Notes under the pieces: model-generated | The model's input: the letters and a program-made list of their open reading frames with translations, nothing else | Told to the model about the DNA's origin: nothing | Databases searched by the model: none | NCBI GenBank assembly: GCA_016182845.1 | Contig: JACPFT010000017.1 | Coordinates: 124,001-188,000, forward strand | Length of the DNA: 64,000 nucleotides | Reading direction: 5' to 3' | Origin: Gammaproteobacteria bacterium | Lineage (GTDB): Bacteria; Pseudomonadota; Gammaproteobacteria; Enterobacterales; Permianibacteraceae | Part shown: positions 50,316 through 58,064 of the stretch, in pieces | How the letters are laid out: every line of letters begins with the position of its first letter | How positions within the stretch are numbered: the stretch's first letter is position 1 | Program-made: the position numbers and the translations under genes

Positions 50316-50632
50316 CGCAGGCACTCGCTACAGGCAGTCGGAAGGACTTGGTTAAAAAGTGAGCGCGCGATTGTAGGGCGAAACGCATAGATATGCAACG
50401 CGATGCATGTACCGTTACGGCTGTGCAAAATCCTGATGCCTGCACGATACTGTGACAGGCTGCCGAACGCGGTTTAGCGTTACCGGGGGCGACGGGTATT
50501 TTCCCTGTATATTCAGATACCTATCCGCTGGCAGCGACTCGGCTTGCGTCCGGCTGAAGCCGGACCTGCAGCACCTGTCTCGTAGGTCCGGCTTCAGCCG
50601 GACAACCCAAAGGACTCGAACCGGAATCCGCG
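50316..50632. other. Gap between the decarboxylase and LysR genes
   Basis: The gap has no gene. It has an AT-richer part near 50335-50440 that probably holds the decarboxylase promoter. At 50562-50606 it carries a repeat pairing GGCTGAAGCCGGACCT with AGGTCCGGCTTCAGCC, the same type as at 57982-58042. Confidence 0.6.
50562..50606. repeat. GTAGGTCCGGCTTCAGCCGG-type inverted repeat
   Basis: GGCTGAAGCCGGACCT and AGGTCCGGCTTCAGCC are perfect 16-bp complements around a 13-base loop. It lies in the leader of the LysR gene, ending about 27 bp before its ATG. Confidence 0.85.
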
Positions 50633-51556
50633 ATGAAAGGAACCCTGCTGTCCAAGAACCTGGAGGCCTTCCACAGCGCCGCCCAGCTCTTGCACTTCGG
50701 GCGCAGCGCCGAGGCCTTGTGCATCACCGCCTCCGCCCTGTCCCAGCGCATCGCCAGCCTGGAGGAGCAGTTGGGCACGCGCCTGTTCGAGCGCAACAGC
50801 GCCGGCATCCAGCTCACCGAGGCCGGCGAGCGCTTGCAGCGCTATTGCCTGGTGACCCACGGCCTGCAGGACGAGCTGCTGCACGATCTGCTGGGCGCCG
50901 AGGGGCAGATCTCCGGGGCGGTCACCGTGGCCGGCTTCTCCTCGGCCGTGCGCTCGGTGCTCATGCCCTGTCTGAGGGACTGCTTGCTGAAGAACCCGAC
51001 CCTGCGCGTGCATTTCGTGGTGGCCGACATGCTGGAACTGCGCGACAAGCTGCTGCGCGGCCATGCGGACTTCATCCTCACCCACTTGCCTTTGGACCGC
51101 TGCGGTTACCGCTCCCTGGAGATCGGCGTGGAGTGCAATGTGCTGGTCGAGGGCACGGCGCCCGGCGCGCTGACCGAGGTCTACCTGGATCACAACCAGG
51201 CGGATGATTTCTCGGAGACCTTCCTGCGCCGCGCCAAGTCCGACCTGGGCGCGATCAAGCGCGGCTTCTGCCACGACATCTACGGCATTCTGGACGCCGT
51301 AGGCCATGGCTTCGGCCGCGGCGTCGTGCCCCTGCATCTGCTGGAACCGGGCATGGCCATTCGCCAGGTCGCGGATTACCCACAGGCCCTGATGACCCCG
51401 GTGTACCTGCAATACGCCGAGGCCCAGCACCGCCCCAAGGCCCAGCGCCTGGTGGCGGAAATCCTCAAGACCCAGGCCGGCGCGTACTTCGAGCGCAATG
51501 CCCTGGGGCTCGCCTACCAGGCCCTGGATAGACGAGAAAGCCACCGATCCCTGTAA
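50633..51556 (+). CDS. LysR-family transcriptional regulator
   Basis: This 307-aa regulator has its winged helix at the N-terminus (SKNLEAFHSAAQLLHFGRSA, ASALSQRIASLEEQLGTRLF) and a type-2 periplasmic-binding-like effector domain at about 95-295. It is divergent from the decarboxylase gene, so control of that gene is a reasonable guess, although the gap is long and contains a repeat. It resembles no LysR protein of known effector that I can name. Confidence 0.88.
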   Translation: MKGTLLSKNLEAFHSAAQLLHFGRSAEALCITASALSQRIASLEEQLGTRLFERNSAGIQLTEAGERLQRYCLVTHGLQDELLHDLLGAEGQISGAVTVAGFSSAVRSVLMPCLRDCLLKNPTLRVHFVVADMLELRDKLLRGHADFILTHLPLDRCGYRSLEIGVECNVLVEGTAPGALTEVYLDHNQADDFSETFLRRAKSDLGAIKRGFCHDIYGILDAVGHGFGRGVVPLHLLEPGMAIRQVADYPQALMTPVYLQYAEAQHRPKAQRLVAEILKTQAGAYFERNALGLAYQALDRRESHRSL

Positions 51557-51982
51557 GCCTTTTACTCCTTCAGTTTTTCTAACACGTTCTGTAATTCTTC
51601 GAAATTGCCGATATTTATTCGGAGAATTAATCTTCGCTCCGCAAGCAGCACGGAATCTACGGCACAGGAAGTCGCCGTAGCAGGGAGCAAAGAGCATAGG
51701 GAGTTTGCGCCCGGCTGTGATGAGCCCTCACTCATGACAGCCGCGTATCTAGCCTTCACTCCGAATTCCAGCCGCACGCCCGGCAATGATGGCCCGCCAC
51801 GGGGGTAGGCCGCGCCGGACAGTGAGCCCGTTCTGGTGCTCGTTCAAGGGATGGGACGCAAGGCGGGAAGGGACGAAAAAGCGCAGTTTACACCTCGTAA
51901 ATGAGCATTTTGAGTCCCTTCCCAACGCCGCGTACCGCCCTTCAGCGAGCTCCAGAATGGCTCACTCACACGGAGTGAAATC
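51557..51982. other. Gap before the subtilase gene with a long imperfect hairpin
   Basis: There is no gene in these 426 bases. Bases 51848-51874 and 51913-51939 form an imperfect stem (GGGAAGGGAC pairs exactly with GTCCCTTCCC, outer parts with mismatches) around a 38-base AT-rich loop. The rest shows nothing I can assign. Confidence 0.55.
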
Positions 51983-53797
51983 ATGGCTACTCGTTCCAAC
52001 CGCCTCTTCATCCTGTCCAGCCTGTCCTTCGGCCTGCTCTCCGCCCTGTCGGCGCAGGCCGCCCAGGTCGTGGAAGCCCAGGACGCCCGGCTCGACGGCA
52101 AGACCTACCGCTTCGAAAAGCAGATGGACGCCGCCGGCAACATCCGCGAAACCATCACCCGGGACGGCAAGCCGGTGAAGGTCCTGCCGGTTCAGCCGCG
52201 CCAGATCGCCAAGCCCTCCCTGCTGGCCGCCCTGAAGAACGCCGGCGACGAGCAGATGCTGGACCTGGTCGTGGCCCTGCGCGCCCCGCTGCTCGCCAGC
52301 CAGGCCAAGCCGGAAAGCGGCGAATTCGTGATCCGCGAATTTCTGGCCGAAAGCCACCGCGTGGACGGCAAGGAGCTGAGCGAGGCGGAAGCCAAGTCCG
52401 CCCTCGCCGCCGCCGACGCTCAGGCCCGCCAGCTACGCGCCCAGCGCCAGGCGGCCGCCGGCAAGCTGGTGAACGGTGTCGCCAAGCGCCTGGGCCTGAG
52501 CGCCCGCCCGGAATGGCAGGAAGCGGCCCGCCAGGGCGCGATGAGCGTGCAGACCCGGCTACCCGCCGGCGAGATCAAGGCCCTGCTCGCCAAGCACGAC
52601 AAGGACGTGGCGGGCCTGGAGCTGAGCTTCCCGGTACACGACGACGTCACCAGCGCCATGGTCGACACCAATATCACCGACTGGGCCCTACCCTTCGCCG
52701 GTACGAAAGGCAGCGGCGTCGGCATCTACATGACCGAGAGCGGCTGCGCCGACGAGGCCGGGCGCACGAACTACGACCGCCTGGCGGGCAGCGAAACCGC
52801 CCACTCCCAGAACGTCTTCGGCATCCTGCGCGCCGTGTCGCCCTCCTCCTACATCTATTGCCGCGGCGGCGCGGTCCTGCCCCAGCTCTCCGACCTGGAC
52901 GGCGTCAACGGCAATCCGGCCATCCGCATCATGAGCCGCTCCAACGGCGGCAACGACAGCACGACCTATTCGACCCTGGACCGGGACTGGGACCAGTTCG
53001 CCTACGACCACAATATCGCCATCTTCAATGCCGCCGGCAACGAGGGCAATGGCACGGGCAACACCATCTCCCCGGCCAAGGGCCATGGCGTGTTCGCGGT
53101 GGGCAATTACATGGACAGCAACGACACCATCAATTCCTCCTCCTCCTTCGTGAACCCGGCCACCAAGAACGCCAAGCCCGAACTGTCGGCCCCGGGCACC
53201 AACATCACCGCCGGCGGCTACACCATGACCGGCACCAGCATGGCCACGCCTCACGCCTCGGCCTTCCTGGCCGACATGATGTCCGGCTTCCCGGCCTTCA
53301 CCAGCCGCCCGCACATGGCCTATGCCGCCATGCTGGCCGGCGCCACCGACGCCATCGCCGGCGGCGTGGACAAGGTCGGCGCGGGCGGCATCGACTTCCT
53401 GTCCGCCTATTACAACGGCTGGTTCTGGTACTGGCAGGGCAGCAACGGCGCCTTCAGCGGCTTCGACTCCGGCGACGGCGCGGCCGACGGCTATATCACC
53501 AAGACCCACACGCTAAACGCCGGCACCCCGGTCCGCGTCGCCATCGCCTGGCTGAACCGCGGCACCTACACCTACGACCACATGGCCGACGCCCATCCCA
53601 TCGGCCAGGACCTGGACCTGACCGTGCTCGCCCCCAATGGCAGCGTGGTGGCCAGCTCGGCAAGCTATGACAATGCCTACGAGGTGGTGAACTTCACACC
53701 CAGCGTCAGCGGCCAGTACAAGATCCGCGTCAAGCGCTTCGCGAACCGGGATACGGCGGGGGATTTCAGGTTGGGGATGGCGGTGAATTTGCACTGA
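51983..53797 (+). CDS. Exported S8 subtilase-family protease with a Glu at the Asp position
   Basis: This 604-aa protein has a signal peptide (cut after SAQA, about residue 26) and a propeptide-like helical region to about 235. The subtilase domain spans about 236-480. Catalytic positions read E252 (GSGVGIYMTESG, where Asp is usual), H274 (TAHSQNVFG), oxyanion N353 (AAGNEG) and S419 (GTSMATPH). The last 110 residues are a beta-rich C-terminal domain (IGQDLDLTVLAPNGSVVASS). His, Asn and Ser are intact, so activity is likely but the Glu needs testing. It stands alone and is followed by a terminator. Confidence 0.88.
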   Translation: MATRSNRLFILSSLSFGLLSALSAQAAQVVEAQDARLDGKTYRFEKQMDAAGNIRETITRDGKPVKVLPVQPRQIAKPSLLAALKNAGDEQMLDLVVALRAPLLASQAKPESGEFVIREFLAESHRVDGKELSEAEAKSALAAADAQARQLRAQRQAAAGKLVNGVAKRLGLSARPEWQEAARQGAMSVQTRLPAGEIKALLAKHDKDVAGLELSFPVHDDVTSAMVDTNITDWALPFAGTKGSGVGIYMTESGCADEAGRTNYDRLAGSETAHSQNVFGILRAVSPSSYIYCRGGAVLPQLSDLDGVNGNPAIRIMSRSNGGNDSTTYSTLDRDWDQFAYDHNIAIFNAAGNEGNGTGNTISPAKGHGVFAVGNYMDSNDTINSSSSFVNPATKNAKPELSAPGTNITAGGYTMTGTSMATPHASAFLADMMSGFPAFTSRPHMAYAAMLAGATDAIAGGVDKVGAGGIDFLSAYYNGWFWYWQGSNGAFSGFDSGDGAADGYITKTHTLNAGTPVRVAIAWLNRGTYTYDHMADAHPIGQDLDLTVLAPNGSVVASSASYDNAYEVVNFTPSVSGQYKIRVKRFANRDTAGDFRLGMAVNLH

Positions 53798-53846
53798 GGG
53801 CTGAGAGGTTGAACCGTGGGGAGTCCGGTTGAAGACTCCTGGGAAA

Positions 53847-53882
53847 CCAGCGCCATGGGGAGTCCGTGGCGCTGGCTTTTTT
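53847..53882 (+). terminator. Terminator after the subtilase gene
   Basis: The stem CCAGCGCCA (53847-53855) with TGGCGCTGG (53867-53875) is followed by CTTTTTTGG. Confidence 0.85.
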
Positions 53883-53946
53883 GGCCTTGGGGAAGGCGGC
53901 CAGAGAGACCAGTACTGGGACAATGGTGCAGACGGATTCGACCTTC

Positions 53947-54032
53947 CCCGTAGGTCGGGTTAGCCGATAGGCGTAACCCGACACTCCGCCTTGAGCCATG
54001 TCGGGTTACGCTGCGCTAACCCGACCTACGGG
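53947..54032. repeat. CCCGTAGGTCGGGTTAGC inverted repeat
   Basis: The arms at 53947-53964 and 54015-54032 are perfect 18-bp complements. The spacer carries further GGCGTAACCCGAC / GTCGGGTTACGC pairing. A half copy lies near 55847-55876. Confidence 0.88.
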
Positions 54033-54080
54033 ACTGAGGGCTTGAACCGTGGGGAGTCTGGTTGAGAACTTCCAGGAAGA

Positions 54081-54107
54081 AGCGCCACCGAAGACCCGTG
54101 GCGCTTT
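54081..54107. terminator. Second terminator-like hairpin
   Basis: AAGCGCCACC and GTGGCGCTTTT form a T-tailed hairpin in a near-duplicate of the first terminator unit. On the minus strand it lies 3' of the AT-rich orphan gene. Confidence 0.6.
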
Positions 54108-54127
54108 TGTGTTTAATGATGCTCGCA

Positions 54128-55027
54128 CTAACCGGCGGGTTTGAGTGACGCGCCGCAGCGCACAGCACCCAAGCTCGTCTCTGTACAGCCCGTCAATCGG
54201 CTTGTGTTGTTGTTTTGCTTATTGATCAGTTCAATTCGTACTGGTCCCCAACTTGCAATCTTCTCGTTAACAGATTGAATGACCTTTTGCCACTCGGCCA
54301 TGAGGTGACGACCAAACGTAATATCCACCACCAACTCAGGCCTTGATGAAAGATTGAACGTTACCCTACACGCAGGGGACGGTGTATACGGAGTGCACTC
54401 AAATAAATACTTCACTTCACCGTTCCTATCCCTTGCTATCAGATATTCCTCGCTTGACGCCTTGCCACCCTTTGACTTCGCTTCGATGACGGGATATCTG
54501 ATTTGAAAATGCTCGTCGATGCCAAATTCGGGAGTCAGATCTTCAAACTTGTACAATGAACTCCCCTGCTGTCTATCATGCGAAATCCGCTCAAGAACAC
54601 GAGAACTTAGAGCATGCGCACTATTCTGATTTGTTTGAATGAATGCACGGATGTAGCCTCCGCAATAGCCACTACATTTTGCCAGATTTGCATTATCAGA
54701 GTGAAACTTTCCATTCAACCCTGGGTAATACATCGATGCAGATGCTGAATAACTTTTTACGATTCGGTCCGTTATATTGGTGTTATGCACGTAATGATTG
54801 GGGAGCGCCAAGTGGATTACATACACATTCTCCTCGTACTTCGGATATAGGATATAGTTTTTCGCATTTGCCTTAGTCAATATTGGCGGCAATGACTCAT
54901 TCCCTTTTGGCCCCAACCTTTCGGCTTCAAGTCCATATGGATTTTTGACCCAACTCGCCAATGTTTCAGCCAGAATCACTGCAACAATGGCCAAGGCACT
55001 AACCGTCAGTACGATCCTTTTGAACAT
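54128..55027 (-). CDS. AT-rich orphan, membrane-anchored or exported protein of unknown function
   Basis: This 299-aa protein has one N-terminal hydrophobic helix (VLTVSALAIVAVILAETLAS), then a long soluble, probably periplasmic part. Six cysteines occur outside the helix (KCSGYC, FEC, PAC, GC, RC), enough for three disulfides. I recognise no family. The codon use and base composition are clearly more AT-rich than every neighbour, pointing to recent acquisition. It is flanked by repeat-filled gaps on both sides. No partner gene is adjacent. Confidence 0.75.
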   Translation of the reverse strand: MFKRIVLTVSALAIVAVILAETLASWVKNPYGLEAERLGPKGNESLPPILTKANAKNYILYPKYEENVYVIHLALPNHYVHNTNITDRIVKSYSASASMYYPGLNGKFHSDNANLAKCSGYCGGYIRAFIQTNQNSAHALSSRVLERISHDRQQGSSLYKFEDLTPEFGIDEHFQIRYPVIEAKSKGGKASSEEYLIARDRNGEVKYLFECTPYTPSPACRVTFNLSSRPELVVDITFGRHLMAEWQKVIQSVNEKIASWGPVRIELINKQNNNTSRLTGCTETSLGAVRCGASLKPAG

Positions 55028-55900
55028 TAGAAGTGGCTCGCTTATAAGAATGCATTACGCCAAATTCAAATGACGCGTTCAAACTCGCCCAGTTGATACC
55101 CATGGGACGTTCGGGGCCTGACATCAAACATGGAAAACAATGGTTTTACGGCAGGGAGTCGGCTTTGAAAGGCAAGATACTGGCGGCGGCGCATTGTGGC
55201 AAGCGTCACCGTTGCCGCAGGCTTTGCACGGTCGGGTCTCGCCCCGACGGGCGCCCTACTTTCTTTGCTTGTGCAAAGAAAGTAGGCAAAGAAAGCACAC
55301 CCCGAGGCTTGCCGGCTTCGCCGGTTCCCTGCGCTTCTCGGTCAAACCGGGGGTCTGGCCAGGAGGACATCCCTGTCCCCGGGCCAGACGCGCGACATCC
55401 ATGTCGCGCCCCTTCGGGCTATTCCCGGTTTGCCCTGCGATGCTCGGCGGCGCCTAGGGGATCTTAAATCCCCCCTCTCCCCAACCGGCCCCCTCGCTTC
55501 GCTCTCCCCCGCGAGGAGGGAGGGGCTTTGATCGGCGCGCGCAGCGCGCCTCTTGTGCCCTCTCCCTTGATGGGAGAGGGCTAGGGAGAGGGTGATCTTC
55601 GGGTGCCCTGTGCGGCGTCGAGCACTGGAAGCCAAAGCGGAATCGGCCCGAAGGGGAGCCCCATGGATGGGGCTCTTCCGGCCCGGGGACAGGGATGTCC
55701 TCCTGGCCGGAACCCGCTTTGGCTGAAGCGCGCAGGGGCGAGACCCGGCCGTGCGACGGCAATTAATAACCCAAAGCTTTCCATTGCCACCGACTGGGTC
55801 CCCGCCTGCGCGGGGACGACGGCGGCTTGATGGTTCAGGAATGTCGGGTTACGCCCTTCGGGCTAACCCAACCTACAAAAATGCGCGGGGACGACGGGGT
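55028..55900. other. Repeat-rich 0.9-kb gap with nested inverted repeats
   Basis: I see no gene in these 873 bases. Bases 55226-55754 form a composite element with terminal and internal inverted repeats. Then come part of a GGGTCCCCGCCTGCGCGGGGAC repeat (about 55796-55820) and a half copy of the GTCGGGTTA repeat (about 55847-55876). Open frames here look like chance readings through repeats. Confidence 0.7.
55226..55754. mobile_element. Non-coding composite element with inverted-repeat ends
   Basis: The ends GCACGGTCGGGTCTCGCCCC (55226-55245) and the complement at 55735-55754 match at 19 of 20 positions. A second pair follows: GGCCAGGAGGACATCCCTGT near 55356 against 55679-55711. Between them is a CCCTCTCCC/GGGAGAGGG repeat block. 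Left of centre is a CTTTCTTTGC...GCAAAGAAAG stem. It has no transposase; it may be a MITE-like or nested REP element. Confidence 0.6.
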
Positions 55901-56470
55901 TTAGGCCTTCCCGCTGTCGAACAGCGCCAGCGTCCCCACCGAGATCACCTCCGCCGGAAGCTCCCCGGCATTGCGCAGGCAGTGGCGCTTGCCGCCGTCG
56001 AAGTGCAGGGAGTCGCCGGCGCCGAGGGGAAAGCGCTCGCCGCCCACCTCGTACTCCACCGTGCCGCTCAGGACATAGACCAGCTCGTCGCCCTCGTGGC
56101 TGACCGTCTCCGAGACATAGCCGGGCGGCAGACTCATCTTCACGGCATTGATCTGGCTGCCCGGAAACTGACTGGACAGGCGCTCATAGGCGGGCACCAG
56201 GGCGGCGCCGGCATCGACCGCGTAGCGCGGGCGCTGGCCTTCGTGGGTGTCGGGACGGGCCAGTTCCGGCGCTTCGAATAGGCTGGACACGGGCACGCCC
56301 AGGGCGCGGGCGATCCCGGCCAGGGAGGACAGGGACACGCCGGTCAGATCGCGCTCGGCCTGGGACAGGAAGCCGGCGGAGACCCCGGCCTGGTCGGCGA
56401 CGGCTTGCAGGGTCTTCTTGGCGGCGCGGCGCGCGAGTCTTAGGCGCTGGCCCAGGGTGGTATCGGGCAT
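55901..56470 (-). CDS. XRE-family regulator with cupin sensor domain
   Basis: This 189-aa regulator has an N-terminal helix-turn-helix (GQRLRLARRAAKKTLQAVAD, GVSAGFLSQAERDLTG) and a C-terminal cupin (SHEGDELVYVLSGTVEYEVG, ERFPLGAGDSLHFDGGKRHC) that probably binds a small ligand. This architecture includes PuuR and similar catabolic repressors. A run of three related palindromes lies 11-75 bp upstream of its start, suggesting autoregulation and control of the divergent M24 peptidase gene (inference). Confidence 0.9.
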   Translation of the reverse strand: MPDTTLGQRLRLARRAAKKTLQAVADQAGVSAGFLSQAERDLTGVSLSSLAGIARALGVPVSSLFEAPELARPDTHEGQRPRYAVDAGAALVPAYERLSSQFPGSQINAVKMSLPPGYVSETVSHEGDELVYVLSGTVEYEVGGERFPLGAGDSLHFDGGKRHCLRNAGELPAEVISVGTLALFDSGKA

Positions 56471-56480
56471 GGACGGCTCT

Positions 56481-56548
56481 TTTTAAGTGGTGCTTAAAAT
56501 TTCACTTGATCGAATTTTAAGTCGGACTTAATTTTAAGCGGGACTCGA
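56481..56548. promoter_or_regulatory. Operator array for the XRE regulator
   Basis: Three copies of a TTTTAAG(n)10 unit begin at 56481, 56515 and 56532, i.e. in steps of 34 and 17 bp. The first is TTTTAAG-5-CTTAAAA and the second TTAAGTC-G-GACTTAA. The array overlaps where the regulator promoter should be. Confidence 0.7.
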
Positions 56549-56584
56549 GGCGAAGTCGAATGTTGGCACGCAGGTCGACGAAGA

Positions 56585-56695
56585 GTCCTTCGATACGCCC
56601 GCTGAAGCGGGCTACTCAGGACGAACGGTTTCCTTGAGCCCCATTCCTTGGCGATACCCATTCGCCCTTCCACAGGCTCAGGACGAACGGGTTTT
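56585..56695. repeat. Intergenic repeat, CCGTTCG / TCGAAGG family
   Basis: TCCTTCGATACGCCC, GGGCTACTCAGGACGAACGG and later CGCCCTTCCACAGGCTCAGG with ACGAACGGG. A composite copy ahead of the M24 peptidase gene. Confidence 0.8.
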
Positions 56696-56745
56696 CACAT
56701 CCGGGTCCGGCAGCGCGCACCCATCCATCCCATGAGGAGCATTCC

Positions 56746-57978
56746 ATGACCACAGGCATAGGCGGCAAGACCCCGGAGCAGGCCCTGGCCGGCCTGCGGG
56801 ACATGAGCGCAGGGCTCGTGCCCATCACCCTCCCCGAATACCGGGCGCGCATCGCGAAGGCCCAGGCCCTGATGCGCGATCAGGGCATAGACGCGCTCTA
56901 TGTCCATGCCGGCACCAATCTGCGCTATTTCACCGGCACCATCTGGTATCCCAGCGAGCGCATGGTGGGCGCCCTGATCCCGGCGACGGGCGAGCTGCTC
57001 TACATCGCCCCGGGCTTCGAGGAGGGCACGCTGCTGGGCTACCAGGTCGTGCCCGGCGCGGTGCGCGTTTGGCAGGAGCACGAGAGCCCCTATGCCCTAT
57101 TCGTGCGCCTCCTGGACGAGGCCGGCATCGCCCCCGATGCGGCCCATCCGCCGCGCATCGCCCTGGACGAGGCCTCGCCCTTCTTCGTCACCGAGGGCAT
57201 ACGGGCGGAAGCCGCCGGCTATGCCCTGGTCAATGGCAGCGCGGTGACCGCGCCTTGCCGCATGCGCAAGTCGCCAGGGGAGCTGGCCCTGATGCAGCGG
57301 GCCTTCGACATGAGCCTGGAAGTGCACAAGGCCGCAGCCACGATCCTACGTCCCGGCATCACCACCGCCGAGGTGGAGGCCTTTATCGACGCGGCGCACC
57401 GCAAGGTCGGCGCCCCGGCCGGCTCCTATTTCTGCATCGTGCTGTTCGGCCCGGACTCGGCCTTCCCCCATGGCGTGAAGAGCCCCAAGGCCCTGGAGCT
57501 CGGCGACATGGTCTTGATCGACACCGGCTGCAAGCTGGAGGGCTATACCTCGGACATCACCCGCAGCTATGTCTTCGGCGCGGCCACCGCCCGCCAGCGG
57601 GAAATTTGGGGCCTGGAGAAGGCCGCCCAGGCCGCCGCCTTCGAAGCCGCCCGGCTGGGGACGCCCTGCGGCGAGGTGGATGTGGCGGCGCGGGCCGTCC
57701 TGGAGGCCGGCGGCCTGGGGCCGGACTACGCCCTGCCCGGCCTGCCCCACCGCACCGGCCACGGCATCGGCCTGGACATCCACGAATGGCCCTATCTGGT
57801 GCGCAGCGACCGCACGCCCCTGGACGTGGGCATGTGCTTCAGCGACGAGCCCATGATCTGCCTGCCCGGCGAGTTCGGCGTGCGCCTGGAGGATCATTTC
57901 TATATGACCGAGGCCGGGCCGCGCTGGTTCACCGCGCCCAGCCATGCCATCGACGATCCGTTTGGGCTGGGGGTGTAG
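56746..57978 (+). CDS. M24-family metallopeptidase (Xaa-Pro aminopeptidase/creatinase-like)
   Basis: This 410-aa cytoplasmic protein has an N-terminal creatinase-like domain (about 30-165) and a C-terminal pita-bread domain. All five metal ligands are present: D259 (LIDTG), D270 (TSDITR), H339 (RTGHGIG), E368 (SDEPMI) and E382 (RLEDH). A peptidase acting on Xaa-Pro peptides is therefore likely, as creatinases lack the metals. GAGGAGC precedes the ATG. It is divergent from the XRE-cupin regulator. Confidence 0.92.
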   Translation: MTTGIGGKTPEQALAGLRDMSAGLVPITLPEYRARIAKAQALMRDQGIDALYVHAGTNLRYFTGTIWYPSERMVGALIPATGELLYIAPGFEEGTLLGYQVVPGAVRVWQEHESPYALFVRLLDEAGIAPDAAHPPRIALDEASPFFVTEGIRAEAAGYALVNGSAVTAPCRMRKSPGELALMQRAFDMSLEVHKAAATILRPGITTAEVEAFIDAAHRKVGAPAGSYFCIVLFGPDSAFPHGVKSPKALELGDMVLIDTGCKLEGYTSDITRSYVFGAATARQREIWGLEKAAQAAAFEAARLGTPCGEVDVAARAVLEAGGLGPDYALPGLPHRTGHGIGLDIHEWPYLVRSDRTPLDVGMCFSDEPMICLPGEFGVRLEDHFYMTEAGPRWFTAPSHAIDDPFGLGV

Positions 57979-57981
57979 GCC

Positions 57982-58042
57982 CCGTAGGTCCCGCTTTAGC
58001 GGGACTGCGGTGGAGATTGTCCGACTGAAGTCGGACCTACGG
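57982..58042. repeat. GTAGGTCC-type inverted repeat
   Basis: CCGTAGGTCCCGC and GTCGGACCTACGG face each other with inner GCTTTAGC and GACTGAAGTC stems. Related to the element at 50562. Confidence 0.75.
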
Positions 58043-58064
58043 TTCCCCTTGATAGGAGGCATAC

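Larger units (their letters stand above)
53798..54127. other. Gap after the subtilase gene: two similar terminators around a repeat
   Basis: There is no gene in these 330 bases. Two units starting TTGAACCGTGGGGAGTC (near 53811 and 54044) each end in a T-tailed hairpin. Between them lies an 18-bp inverted repeat (53947-54032). Confidence 0.7.

Noticed and set aside
55226-55754. CRISPR array
   Set aside because: The repeats are inverted rather than direct, of differing sequence, and without regular spacers.
55093-55830. Several short open frames in the repeat-rich gap
   Set aside because: All run through inverted repeats and terminate at random. No ribosome binding site or recognisable protein feature.
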